DNA of 64,000 bases. Source: Alkalidesulfovibrio alkalitolerans DSM 16529. Its GTDB lineage: Bacteria > Desulfobacterota > Desulfovibrionia > Desulfovibrionales > Desulfovibrionaceae. This document shows positions 25,445-37,194 of the stretch, piece after piece (position 1 is the first letter of the stretch; each line of letters begins with the position of its first letter). Location of the stretch: positions 186,001 through 250,000 of the forward strand of contig NZ_ATHI01000031.1 of assembly GCF_000422245.1 (NCBI RefSeq), given 5' to 3'. The notes beneath the pieces are model-generated. The model did not search any database. It was given only the letters and a program-made list of their open reading frames with translations, and was not told the DNA's origin. The position numbers and the translations under genes are program-made.

Positions 25445-26161
25445 TCAAGCGTTGAGGGAGCGGATGGCCTCGTCTTCGGAATTGAATACTTCCGTGAGCG
25501 TGGCAAGGCCAACGATCCCGAAGACCCGCCGGAAATTCTCCGAAAGGCCGGTGACGGCGGTGGGGATCTCCTTGGCCCTGCAATCGAGCAGCAGTTGCGT
25601 GAGGATGGCGATCCCGGCTCCGTTGATGGAGGCGTTCTCGGAAAAGCGTAGCAGGATGCCCGAGCCTTTCCCTTGCGCTTGTCGGTAGGCATCCAGAAGG
25701 GCGGCCTCGGAGCGCGAGGTGACGTTGCCGCGCACGTCGATGACCATGATTTGGCCTTGTGTTTGGACGCGAACTTCGTCTTCCTGGTTCTGGGCCAAGC
25801 GGATGCGCTCCTCGGCGCGCTGGAGTGCGGCATCCAGTTCTTCTTTTTTTATGGGCTTGTTGATGAAGTCGGTGGCGTCGAGGTTCAGGGCCCGGATGGC
25901 CAGATCCATGTCGCCGTGACCGGTTATGACGATGACTTCGGCCAGGGGGTTTACTTCTTTGATCCGGGAGAGAACCTGGATCCCATCCATGCCGGGCATT
26001 TTGATGTCCGTGAGGATGATGGGCGGCTTTTCGGTCTCATAGATGTCCAGGCCCTCTTGACCGTTTTCGGCCGTGAGCACCTCGTAGCCGTATTTTTCCA
26101 AAAAGAGGTGGAACATGCCCAGGGTCGGACGTTCATCGTCGATGACCAGTATTTTCGTCAT
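25445..26161 (-). CDS. Response regulator with REC-STAS architecture
   Basis: A 238-residue protein. An N-terminal receiver domain (1-120) has acidic residues D8-D9, phosphoacceptor D52 in L-T-D-I-K-M-P-G-M-D-G, T80 and K102. A C-terminal STAS domain (about 130-236) follows, with no DNA-binding domain. In anti-sigma antagonists the STAS loop carries a phosphorylatable Ser (D-S-S-G); here it reads A-S-I-N-G (177-181), so classical Ser phosphorylation is uncertain. Output is probably a protein-protein interaction. Its ATG overlaps the kinase stop by four bases, so the two are cognate. Confidence 0.85.
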   Translation of the reverse strand: MTKILVIDDERPTLGMFHLFLEKYGYEVLTAENGQEGLDIYETEKPPIILTDIKMPGMDGIQVLSRIKEVNPLAEVIVITGHGDMDLAIRALNLDATDFINKPIKKEELDAALQRAEERIRLAQNQEDEVRVQTQGQIMVIDVRGNVTSRSEAALLDAYRQAQGKGSGILLRFSENASINGAGIAILTQLLLDCRAKEIPTAVTGLSENFRRVFGIVGLATLTEVFNSEDEAIRSLNA

Positions 26162-28170
26162 TTCATTGCTCCGATGGCCTTTCTCGCGGCCGGGAAAAAC
26201 AGCTCGAAGAGCGTTCCCCGGCCCGGTTCGCTTTCAATGCGGATGTCACCGCCGTAATCCTTGACGATGCCATATGAGATGGAAAGTCCAAGGCCCATAC
26301 CCTGGCCTGTCTCCTTGGTCGTGAAGAACGGTTCGAATATCTTGCCGCGTACGCTTTCGGGGATGCCCACGCCTGTATCCTGCACTTGGACCAGCACCTT
26401 GTCGTCGCGAACCAGGGTGCGCAGGGTTATGCGGTGTCCGTCTTCGGGCGGGGCCGGGGCCTTGGCGATGGCGTCGCGCGCGTTGGTGACGAGATTAAAG
26501 AGCACCTGCTGAATGCGGTTGTCATGGGCCAGGATCGGCGGCAAGGGCTCGGCGAGTTCGAGGCTGGTTTCGATGCCCGCGAGCGAGAGTTGATGCCCGA
26601 CGATTTTCAGGACGCCGCGGATGGAGTCGTTGACGTTCAAATGTTCACGGATCATGTCCGCCTTGCGGCCGAAGGCCCGCAAGGTATTAATGATGTCTGT
26701 GGCCCGGTCCACCTGTTGGCTGATCTCACTGGTGATGGGGCGAAGCTGTGTAGGCGTGACCGGGGTATCCTCTTCGGAGAGCATGGTCAGGAAGTCGCTG
26801 CCCATCTTGATGGCGTTCAGCGGTTGGTTCAACTCGTGGGCGATGCCGGCGGACATCTCGCCCAGGGTCTTCATCTTGCTGGCCTGGATGAGTTGGGCAT
26901 CCTTTTCGATCATTTCGGTGACGTCGGCCGAGGCAATAATCAGCGCTTGGCGGTTCTTGTAGCTGATCGGGCAGGCATGCAAGTTGACGTAGATGGGTAC
27001 GCCGTCCTTGCGATAATGGATGAGTTTGGAGCAGTAGACGCAGGAGTTGCCCTGCTCGGTCATCGCATCGATGCGGACCAGGCATTGGCTGGCGAAATCC
27101 GGATCGAGGGCGGTGTAAGGGATGCGTGACAATTCCTCGCGAGTGTATCCATAGACATCTTCCGCCCTGGGATTGGCGTCGAGTATTTCGAAAGTGTGGG
27201 CGTCCACAACCACAATGGGGTCGGGGCCGGAGACGAACAGGGAACGGTACTTTTCTTCGGACTCGCGCAGACGGCGTCGGTAGAGCTTGATGCTCCAGAC
27301 CATGTTGCGGAAGGAGTTGGCGAGTTGCTGCACCTCGTCGCCGGGCACTTTGCGATAGAAACGGCACTGCCGACAGGTGCGCAGATTCGCGGCCTGCGTT
27401 TCGTCCAGTTCTCCGACGCTCGATGCCTGATCGAAGTGCCAGCAGGGCAGGTCGGTGTTCAGGTACGCCGGACATTCCTGGGGCTTCCACTCGTCGTCCG
27501 ATCCTTCGAGATCGACGGAAATGTCGAAATTGCCGCGCGAAAGTTCGTCGGATATGCGAGTGAGTTTGGCGATGGGCATGGTTATGTAGTTGGCGATGCG
27601 CAGCGAAATGAAGAAGACGGCCACAATGACCATCGAGATGAAGCCAAGGAAGGTGATTCGGAGCTTGGCCACGAGATTTTCGATGTGGCGCTTGTTCAGG
27701 CCCACATGTACCGAGCCGATGGTGTAGATGCCCTCGGTGATGGGCACGGCTATGTCGAAGACCGGAAGACCGGCCACGACCATGTCGCGCACGGTGCGTG
27801 CGGTTTCAGTGGTCGGCGCGGGGATGCCGTGCAGTTCGTGGGGAAATTGGCGGGTGAACGTGTGGGCCAGCAGGTCTCCTTCGGGGTCGGTGATGAAGAT
27901 GTAGGAAACGAGATCCCTTCGTTCGCCGAGATAGGCTGCATCGAACGCGAGGCTGACGAGGTTCGGGATGTCATTGTCCAGGATATGGCTGCGCGCCCGG
28001 TCGGAAAGACTTTGCGCGATGGCCGTGCCCCGGTGTTCGAGTTCCACTGTGAGGCTCGAGACGAGAATCCAGCGTGCGAGCAGGGCGATGATGCCCGAGA
28101 CGAGAAGAATGAAGGCAAGGGTGGTGATGAATATCTTTTTGGAAAGGCTTATGCTGCCGAAGAATTTCAT
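26158..28170 (-). CDS. Membrane histidine kinase with a cysteine cluster inserted in the HAMP region and a PAS domain
   Basis: A 670-residue sensor kinase. Helix 1 (about 12-34), a periplasmic sensor of about 135 residues, helix 2 (172-190) and a HAMP region from about 192. The HAMP region is interrupted by a segment with C233, C243, C266 and C269 (C-P-A-Y...P-C-W-H-F...C-R-Q-C-R-F-Y), then resumes with G-D-E-V-Q-Q-L-A-N-S-F. A PAS domain (about 305-420) contains C377, C380 and C400. HisKA has H445 in G-I-A-H-E-L-N-Q-P; the ATPase has N-L-V-T-N-A-R-D-A, D-T-G-V-G-I-P and G-L-G-L-S-I. The cysteine groups suggest a metal, Fe-S or disulfide switch. It overlaps the binding protein upstream and the regulator downstream by ATGA. 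Confidence 0.88.
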   Translation of the reverse strand: MKFFGSISLSKKIFITTLAFILLVSGIIALLARWILVSSLTVELEHRGTAIAQSLSDRARSHILDNDIPNLVSLAFDAAYLGERRDLVSYIFITDPEGDLLAHTFTRQFPHELHGIPAPTTETARTVRDMVVAGLPVFDIAVPITEGIYTIGSVHVGLNKRHIENLVAKLRITFLGFISMVIVAVFFISLRIANYITMPIAKLTRISDELSRGNFDISVDLEGSDDEWKPQECPAYLNTDLPCWHFDQASSVGELDETQAANLRTCRQCRFYRKVPGDEVQQLANSFRNMVWSIKLYRRRLRESEEKYRSLFVSGPDPIVVVDAHTFEILDANPRAEDVYGYTREELSRIPYTALDPDFASQCLVRIDAMTEQGNSCVYCSKLIHYRKDGVPIYVNLHACPISYKNRQALIIASADVTEMIEKDAQLIQASKMKTLGEMSAGIAHELNQPLNAIKMGSDFLTMLSEEDTPVTPTQLRPITSEISQQVDRATDIINTLRAFGRKADMIREHLNVNDSIRGVLKIVGHQLSLAGIETSLELAEPLPPILAHDNRIQQVLFNLVTNARDAIAKAPAPPEDGHRITLRTLVRDDKVLVQVQDTGVGIPESVRGKIFEPFFTTKETGQGMGLGLSISYGIVKDYGGDIRIESEPGRGTLFELFFPAARKAIGAMK

Positions 28171-29513
28171 AGCCCCTTCTCCGGGGTGACGCGGGGCGTC
28201 TCGCTGTGCGGCGGTTCAGGAAGAATGTGCGCCGGGCCGTCCGCTGAATCGGCTTGGTTCCCTGGATTATCCAATGGAGCCTTTTCGGCCAGAATGCGCG
28301 CGATTTCTCCCCAGTCAGTGACGAGGCGGAATTCGCCGTTACGCAAGCGGGTGAAATAAACGCGATCGAGCCCTTGGTGGTCCGTGGGGCTGAAGGAAAC
28401 CGTGAGAGATTCCGCCAAAGGGAATTCCTTCAGGCTTTCCATGGCGCGTAGAAAGGCGTCGCGCGTCAGGTCGCGGCCCGCGCGGCGCAATCCCTCCACA
28501 AGAACCATGGCGTTGAAATAACCTTCCTGCCCAATGAAATTCGGTGTGTCACCGGGGTAGTACTTGGCCAGCAGCGCGGCATAGCCGGGGTCGCCGGCGC
28601 CGAAGCGGGCCGGGCGTACGAGGTCCGGCGGCGGCACGACCTGGGAGAGGATCACCAAGGCGTCCTCGTCGTGTGCCAGACGGCGGCCGAGTTCCTCGCC
28701 GCCCACGAAGGAGACAGTGTAAAAGAGCGGATCAAAGCCCTTGCGCCGGGCCTCTTGAACCAGCTTTGCGCACGGGTCGTAGGTGCCGATCATGACCACG
28801 GCCTGCGCGCCCGAACGGATGATGCGGTCCAGGCCATCGGCGATGTCCATGGTGCCACGGATGTAGGAGCCGCGTGCCACTGGCGTCAGGCCGTGTTTGC
28901 GCAGGGCGAGTTCGGTGCCGGTGAGGCCATCGAAGCCGTAGGCGTCGTACTGGTAGAAGACGGCGATGCGCGTCAGGCCCAGGTCTTCCACCATGTGGCG
29001 CACGGCGGCCTCGGTTTCCTGATAGTACGACGCGCGCACGTTCATCAGATACGGATTGAACGGTTCGCGCAGGGCGTTGGCGCCTGTGAACATGCCCACC
29101 AGCGGGATGCGCGCCTGTTCGATCAGTGGCAGGATCTTTGCTGTGGTAGGTGTGCCGACATAGCAGAAGAGGGCGAAAACGTCGTCCTCGATGATCAACC
29201 GCTGCGTATTCACCAGACAGCGGGTGGGGTCGTAGGCATCGTCGTAGGCGATGACGTTGATGATGCGGCCGTGCACGCCGCCGGTTTCGTTGACGTAGTT
29301 GATGTAGGAGAGTGCGCCCCGTAGGGTCTGGATGCCCAGATATTCGGCGTGTCCAGAGAGCGCCAGCGAGGAACCGATGCGGATTTCGGTCGTCGTGACT
29401 CCGGGTGTGCGGCTGGGGCTCTCCTCTTCCGTGGGGCCCGTTCCGCAGGCGGCGGTCGCGAGAAGCAGCAGCGCGAGCACCCCGCGGAGCAGGGGCGAGA
29501 AGCTGTCCGGCAT
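28167..29513 (-). CDS. Periplasmic binding lipoprotein of the branched-chain amino acid (LivJ-like) family
   Basis: A 448-residue protein with a lipoprotein signal (lipobox A-T-A-A-C, about residue 23) and a type I periplasmic-binding fold: I-R-I-G-S-S-L-A-L-S-G, G-V-H-G-R-I-I-N-V, Y-D-P-T-R-C and V-M-I-G-T-Y. The family binds amino acids, amides, urea or aromatic acids. No transporter genes accompany it; instead it is the first gene of a signalling operon and overlaps the histidine kinase start, so it most likely presents its ligand to the kinase sensor. The C-terminal 40 residues are Pro/Glu-rich and probably flexible. AGGAGG precedes the ATG at 29513. Confidence 0.85.
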   Translation of the reverse strand: MPDSFSPLLRGVLALLLLATAACGTGPTEEESPSRTPGVTTTEIRIGSSLALSGHAEYLGIQTLRGALSYINYVNETGGVHGRIINVIAYDDAYDPTRCLVNTQRLIIEDDVFALFCYVGTPTTAKILPLIEQARIPLVGMFTGANALREPFNPYLMNVRASYYQETEAAVRHMVEDLGLTRIAVFYQYDAYGFDGLTGTELALRKHGLTPVARGSYIRGTMDIADGLDRIIRSGAQAVVMIGTYDPCAKLVQEARRKGFDPLFYTVSFVGGEELGRRLAHDEDALVILSQVVPPPDLVRPARFGAGDPGYAALLAKYYPGDTPNFIGQEGYFNAMVLVEGLRRAGRDLTRDAFLRAMESLKEFPLAESLTVSFSPTDHQGLDRVYFTRLRNGEFRLVTDWGEIARILAEKAPLDNPGNQADSADGPAHILPEPPHSETPRVTPEKGL

Positions 29514-29541
29514 GAGGAAGCACCTCCTGGCGTGTGTGCAC

Positions 29542-29569
29542 ACTGTACCAGAAGACCCTACAGGGTCAA
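29542..29569 (-). promoter_or_regulatory. Promoter with a palindromic operator for the seven-gene signalling operon
   Basis: Minus strand: TTGACC (29564-29569), 16-base spacer, TACAGT (29542-29547), about 29 bases upstream of the first start codon. A perfect dyad GACCCT-AC-AGGGTC (29554-29567, plus strand) covers the -35 edge and spacer, an ideal place for a repressor. A second small palindrome (TGTGCACA) lies near the expected transcription start. Confidence 0.6.
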
Positions 29570-29705
29570 GGAATAGGGGGCTGTATGAGCCGAATTCCCG
29601 TTCAGGAGGGGATACCCCGGTACAATGACACTGGAACTGAAAAGTCGGCACGGTGTGGAGGGAGGATCGTATGCCCGATGAGTGGGCATGCGGCGGCGGA
29701 ATTCG

Positions 29706-31661
29706 TCAGTTCGTGGCGTCGAGTTCGGCTAGCCGGGTTTCCACGGCTTCCCAGCGGGCGAAGGTTTCGGCGTGCGCGGCTTCGAGCTCGGTCAGGCGAT
29801 TTTGGGCTGTGGCAACGATGTCGCTCGACTGCCGGTACAGGTCCGGGTCGGAAAGGCGCGCATGGGCAGCCTCGATATCCGCCTCTAGTGCCTCTATCCT
29901 GGAAGGAAGTTCGCCGAGTTCAGCACGCAGCTCGTCCAGTTCGCGCTGCTCCTTGAAGCTCAGCTTTCGCGGCCTGATTCGGTTCGCCTCGGCTTGCTGC
30001 CCGCCCTTGCCGGGCTCGGCGTTGGCGAGGTCAGAATTCTTCGTGCGTTCGCGGCCTTCAGCCGGTGCGGCCGGGACCGGACGCTGCCGCAGCCAGTCGT
30101 CGTAGCCGCCCACGTATGCGGCCACGCGGCCATCGGCCTCGAAGGCAATGGTGCTCGTCACGACATTGTTGAGGAAGGCGCGGTCGTGGCTCACGACGAG
30201 CACCGTGCCCGAGTATTCCATGAGCCGCTCTTCGAGCAGCTCCAGGGTTTCGGCGTCCAGGTCGTTGGTCGGTTCGTCCATGACCAGCACGTTGGAGGGC
30301 CGGGTGAAGAGCCGCGCCAGCAAGAGCCTGTTGCGTTCACCGCCAGAGAGCACGCCGACCGGGCTCATGGCCCGCTCGGGCGGGAAGAGGAAATCCTTGA
30401 GATAACCCATCACGTGGCGCGGCTCGCCGTTCACGGTCACGGTGTCGTTGCCGTCGGCGATGCTCTCGCGCACGGTTTTGGCCGGGTCGAGCTGTTCGCG
30501 GTGCTGGTCGAAGTAGGCCACTTCCAGGCGCGTGCCGAGCTTGACCGTGCCCGTGCTGGGCGCAAGGCGGCCGAGCAGCACCTGGATGAGCGTGGTCTTG
30601 CCCGCGCCGTTGGGGCCGATGAGTCCCACTTTGTCGCCGCGCATAATGGTCAGGTCGAGATCCCGGAAAATCGTCCTCTCGTCGTAGGCGAAGGACACGC
30701 CCACGGCCTCGGCCACGATCTTTCCCGAGGGTGACGCGTCCTGGACGACGATCTTGCTCGTTCCCAGGCGCTCGCGTCGGGCGCGGCGTTCCTCGCGCAG
30801 GCGCTTGAGAGCGCGCACGCGGCCCTCGTTGCGGGTGCGTCGGGCCTTTATGCCCTGGCGAATCCAGGCCTCTTCGCGGGCCAGCTTCTTGTCGAATTCG
30901 GCCCAGTTCTTCTCCTCGGCTTCGAGCAGGGCCTCCTTGCGGGCGAGAAAGGTGTCGTAGTCGCAGGACCAGTCGGCCAGGCGTCCCCGGTCGAGCTCGA
31001 TGATGCGGGTGGCGATGCGGCGCAGGAACATGCGGTCGTGGGTGATGAAGACCAGCGTTCGCACGCGGCGCAGTACGAACTCCTCCAGCCAGGCGATGGA
31101 GTCGATGTCCAGGTGGTTGGTCGGCTCGTCGAGCAGGAGCACGTCCGGGTCGCCCGCAAGCGCGCGGGCCAGGAGCGCTCGGCGCTTGAGCCCGCCGGAA
31201 AGCTCTTCGAAGCGCGCCTCGGGGTCCAGGCCCAGGCGCGAGATGGCGGTGTCGATGTTTTGCAGGGTCTCCCAGCCGCCGTGCTCGGAAAGGGCCTGCC
31301 CGATCTCGGCCAGGCCGGTCGGGTCCGCGCCGTGCGCCACCTCGCGGCTCGCGCGGTGATAGTCCGCGATCAGCCTGCCTGCCTCGCCCAGCCCCTCCGT
31401 CGCGATCTCGTGGACCGTGCCGTGCAGATCCTCGGGCACCTTTTGCGAGAGGCGCGCAACCCGAAGTCCCGTGGCGCGCGAGACCCGGCCCGAATCGGGC
31501 TCAAGGTCGCCGCTCAAGAGGCGCAGGAGGGTGGATTTACCTTCACCGTTTCGGCCGACGATGCACACGCGCTGTCCTTCCTCGATCTGGAAGGAGACGC
31601 GGTCGAGCAGAAGCGGCCCGCCGAAGGACATGGAGAGGTCGGAAACGCTGATGAGTGCCAT
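29706..31661 (-). CDS. uup: ABC-F family ATPase, Uup type
   Basis: A 651-residue cytoplasmic protein with two ABC domains and no membrane segments. Walker A motifs are G-R-N-G-E-G-K-S-T and G-P-N-G-A-G-K-T-T; signatures are L-S-G-G-L-K-R-R and L-S-G-G-E-R-N-R. An ABC-F linker rich in Arg/Lys lies between, and a C-terminal coiled-coil domain (about 560-651, K-L-S-F-K-E-Q-R-E-L) is typical of Uup. ABC-F proteins act on ribosomes; Uup is also tied to DNA structure tolerance. The ATG at 31661 begins the first ABC domain. It lies downstream of the tRNA gene on the same strand. Confidence 0.9.
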   Translation of the reverse strand: MALISVSDLSMSFGGPLLLDRVSFQIEEGQRVCIVGRNGEGKSTLLRLLSGDLEPDSGRVSRATGLRVARLSQKVPEDLHGTVHEIATEGLGEAGRLIADYHRASREVAHGADPTGLAEIGQALSEHGGWETLQNIDTAISRLGLDPEARFEELSGGLKRRALLARALAGDPDVLLLDEPTNHLDIDSIAWLEEFVLRRVRTLVFITHDRMFLRRIATRIIELDRGRLADWSCDYDTFLARKEALLEAEEKNWAEFDKKLAREEAWIRQGIKARRTRNEGRVRALKRLREERRARRERLGTSKIVVQDASPSGKIVAEAVGVSFAYDERTIFRDLDLTIMRGDKVGLIGPNGAGKTTLIQVLLGRLAPSTGTVKLGTRLEVAYFDQHREQLDPAKTVRESIADGNDTVTVNGEPRHVMGYLKDFLFPPERAMSPVGVLSGGERNRLLLARLFTRPSNVLVMDEPTNDLDAETLELLEERLMEYSGTVLVVSHDRAFLNNVVTSTIAFEADGRVAAYVGGYDDWLRQRPVPAAPAEGRERTKNSDLANAEPGKGGQQAEANRIRPRKLSFKEQRELDELRAELGELPSRIEALEADIEAAHARLSDPDLYRQSSDIVATAQNRLTELEAAHAETFARWEAVETRLAELDATN

Positions 31662-31821
31662 GCGGGGAGTCTCGTATGCCGCCGCGCGCCACGGGTCAAG
31701 GGGAGGGGGCGCCACGCGGCCTTGGACAGTGCCCGACGGCAAACGGCTGATGACTAGCCGTCCGTCGCTGACGAGCGTTCATGCTGCCAAGGGGAATCGT
31801 ATCGAACAGAATAGATGAAAA

Positions 31822-31915
31822 TGGCGGAGAGGGTGGGATTCGAACCCACGTGCCGGCTCATCACCGACAACCCGATTTCGAGTCGGGCGCGTTACGGCCA
31901 CTTCGCTACCTCTCC
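31822..31915 (-). tRNA. tRNA-Ser(CGA)
   Basis: A 94-base gene including encoded CCA. The 7-bp acceptor stem GGAGAGG/CCTCTCC is complete. The anticodon arm CCCGA-CTCGAAA-TCGGG gives anticodon CGA (reads UCG). The long variable arm with its own stem marks a class II tRNA, and the T arm contains GGTTCGAATCC. Discriminator base G fits serine. Confidence 0.95.
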
Positions 31916-31939
31916 GCGTTTCCCTGCGGAAGGGCATGG

Positions 31940-31969
31940 TTGATACCTGCAAGTAGGGGGCGGCGTCAA
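31940..31969 (-). promoter_or_regulatory. Promoter for tRNA-Ser
   Basis: Minus strand TTGACG (31964-31969), 18-base spacer, TATCAA (31940-31945), 25 bases before the tRNA 5' end. Confidence 0.5.
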
Positions 31970-32043
31970 GCCTGGGGTGACGTCGGGCGTGTCGCGGGCG
32001 GAAAAAATCCTTAGGCATTCGCCGGGGCCGCCGCGGTCGTCCG

Positions 32044-32568
32044 TCAGGTCCGGCGCGAGCGGAAAAAATCCGTGAGCAGTGCGCCGCACTCCTCGGCCAG
32101 CACGCCGCCGAGCACCTGGATGCGGTGGTTGAGGAAGGGCAGGGCGGGGCCGTCGAGCCGCGAGCCGAAGGCCCCGGTCTTGGGGTCGGTGGCGCCGAAG
32201 ACCACCGTCCGCACCCGCGCGTGCACGAGCGCCCCAAGGCACATGATGCACGGTTCGAGCGTGACGACCAGGGTTGTGCCCGAAAGGCGGTAGTTGGCGA
32301 GCGTTTGCGCGGCTTGGCGCAGGCAGCGCACCTCGGCGTGGGCCGTGGGGTCGTTGAGGCCGATCGAGGCGTTGTGCGCCTGGGCGAGAACGGTGCCATC
32401 CTGGGCCAGGAGCAGCGCGCCCACCGGCACCTCGCCCGCCGCCGCGCCAGCGGCGGCCTCGGCCAGGGCCAGGGCCATCGGATCATCCCAGGAGGACCAG
32501 CCCGGAGGCGGGGAGGGGGGCGCGGGACGCGAAGCCATGTGCACCGGGATGCCGGATGATTCGGCCAA
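32044..32568 (-). CDS. tadA: tRNA adenosine(34) deaminase TadA
   Basis: A 174-residue zinc deaminase. The catalytic motif H-A-E is in D-P-T-A-H-A-E-V-R, and the zinc cysteines are in E-P-C-I-M-C-L-G-A. Nearby G-A-F-G-S fits TadA. It converts A34 to inosine in tRNA-Arg(ACG). The TTG at 32568 follows the purQ stop directly and has AAGGA seven bases upstream; the ATG at 32538 (M-A-S-R-P) is the alternative and would drop a non-conserved Pro-rich leader. Confidence 0.88.
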   Translation of the reverse strand: MAESSGIPVHMASRPAPPSPPPGWSSWDDPMALALAEAAAGAAAGEVPVGALLLAQDGTVLAQAHNASIGLNDPTAHAEVRCLRQAAQTLANYRLSGTTLVVTLEPCIMCLGALVHARVRTVVFGATDPKTGAFGSRLDGPALPFLNHRIQVLGGVLAEECGALLTDFFRSRRT

Positions 32569-33378
32569 TCAGCCGTCCTTCAGGAAGCGCACCCCGCCCT
32601 CTATCAGGCTCACGCCGAGCGGATCGCTCGCGCCGCGCGTCCAGTTGGGATGGTTGGTGGGGTGGTTGAAGGCCTCGGGGTGGGGCATGAGCCCAAGGAT
32701 GCGGCCCGAGGGATCGGTCAGCCCGGCGATGCCGTGGGGCGAGCCGTTGGGATTGAAGGGATATTCCTCGGTGGGCAGACCCGTTTCGGGGTGCACGTAG
32801 GACAGGGCGTGCAGGTTCGCGCCCATCGCGGCGCGCATGGCCGCGTCGTCCTCGAAGACGAGCTTGCCCTCGCCGTGGCGCACGGGCAGGTACAGGCGGT
32901 CGAGCCCCTTGGTGAAGACGCACGGGCTCTTCTGGTTGGCGGCAAGCCACACCCAACGGTCCTCGAAGCGGGCCGAGTCGTTGTTGGAGAGCGATGCCGT
33001 GCGCTGGAAATAGTCGCCGCCGATCGCGGGCAGCAGCCCGAGCTTGACCAGCAATTGGAAGCCGTTGCAGATGCCGAGGATCAGCCCGCCGTCGTCGAAG
33101 AAGCTTTTCAGGTCCTCGACCAGGGGCCTGCCCTCGGCGTCGGCCATGTAGCGCCAGCGAAGCGCGGCCGCCTGGGCCGCGCCCAGGTCGTCGCCGTCCA
33201 GGAATCCGCCGGGAAAGATCAGGAGGTTGTAGTCCGCCAGCTTCACGCGGCCCGCGCGCAGGTCGGAGAAGAAGACCACGTCCGCGCGGTCGGCCCCGGC
33301 GAGGCGCGCCGCGTGCGCGGATTCCTTGTGGCAGTTGGTGCCGTGACCGGTGATGACGAGGGTGTTGACCGCTTGCAA
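32569..33378 (-). CDS. purQ: Phosphoribosylformylglycinamidine synthase, glutaminase subunit
   Basis: A 269-residue class I glutamine amidotransferase. N-terminal V-I-T-G-H-G-T-N-C-H-K-E, F-P-G-G-F-L-D-G-D-D, nucleophile Cys in L-G-I-C-N-G-F-Q-L-L, and the His/Glu pair in M-P-H-P-E-A are all PurQ features. It supplies ammonia to the PurL partner for FGAM formation in purine synthesis; no purL is in the window. The start is a TTG with AGGAG about eight bases upstream; no ATG precedes the conserved segment. tadA follows with no gap. Confidence 0.9.
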   Translation of the reverse strand: MQAVNTLVITGHGTNCHKESAHAARLAGADRADVVFFSDLRAGRVKLADYNLLIFPGGFLDGDDLGAAQAAALRWRYMADAEGRPLVEDLKSFFDDGGLILGICNGFQLLVKLGLLPAIGGDYFQRTASLSNNDSARFEDRWVWLAANQKSPCVFTKGLDRLYLPVRHGEGKLVFEDDAAMRAAMGANLHALSYVHPETGLPTEEYPFNPNGSPHGIAGLTDPSGRILGLMPHPEAFNHPTNHPNWTRGASDPLGVSLIEGGVRFLKDG

Positions 33379-33432
33379 GGCGCGACTCCTGTGTCCTGGG
33401 GATATCTTTGGGGGAGACTCCCCGAATCATGA

Positions 33433-36601
<3,169 letters not shown>

Positions 36602-36602
<1 letters not shown>

Positions 36603-37186
36603 TGGGCAGAAAATTCTCCCTGGCGCTGCTTTTGCTTGCGCTGCTTGCGGGCGCGGGTCTTTGGGGCTGGCAGTTCTTCAAGGACGACATCGATCTGGCC
36701 CGCGATCTCATCGGACAACTTCCCAAAGATCTGAACGTTGACGTCTCGGCGAAGGGCATTACCCTGTCGCAAGGCGAAGCCGGGGCGCTGCTGTGGGAGC
36801 TTGTCTCCGAGTCTGCCGGATACGATTCAAAGAAAGGAACGGTATTGCTGACGAACCCCGTCATTTCTTATTATGCGGACGGGCCCACGCCCATGTTGGT
36901 CATCCGGGCGCCGCAGGGCGAGGTGGACCAGGCCGCCAACACCATGGTCTTGACGCCGCACGTGATCGCCACGTACGGGCAGGTCACGGTCACCGGAAAC
37001 AGACTGGACTATCTCGGCGCCGAACGGCGCATCGTCATCACCGGAGACGCCATTGTGGACCGGGGAGACATGGTCATGCATGCCCCGCGTCTGGAGATCG
37101 ACCTCGTGACGCAGGACATGACCGCTCCCGAGGGCGTTCGGGTAACGACCTCGCGCGATTCATTCGCTCCTGGCACGGGACAATAG
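36602..37186 (+). CDS. lptC: LPS export protein LptC
   Basis: A 194-residue bitopic inner-membrane protein: one N-terminal hydrophobic helix (about 5-24) and a periplasmic beta-jellyroll-type domain. The conserved pattern G-D-A-I-V-D near the C-terminal half fits the LptC/OstA-like fold. LptC hands lipopolysaccharide from LptBFG to LptA. The identification rests on fold pattern plus its position between kdsC and lptA-lptB. The ATG at 36602 overlaps the kdsC stop. Confidence 0.85.
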
Positions 37187-37194
37187 AGGCAACA

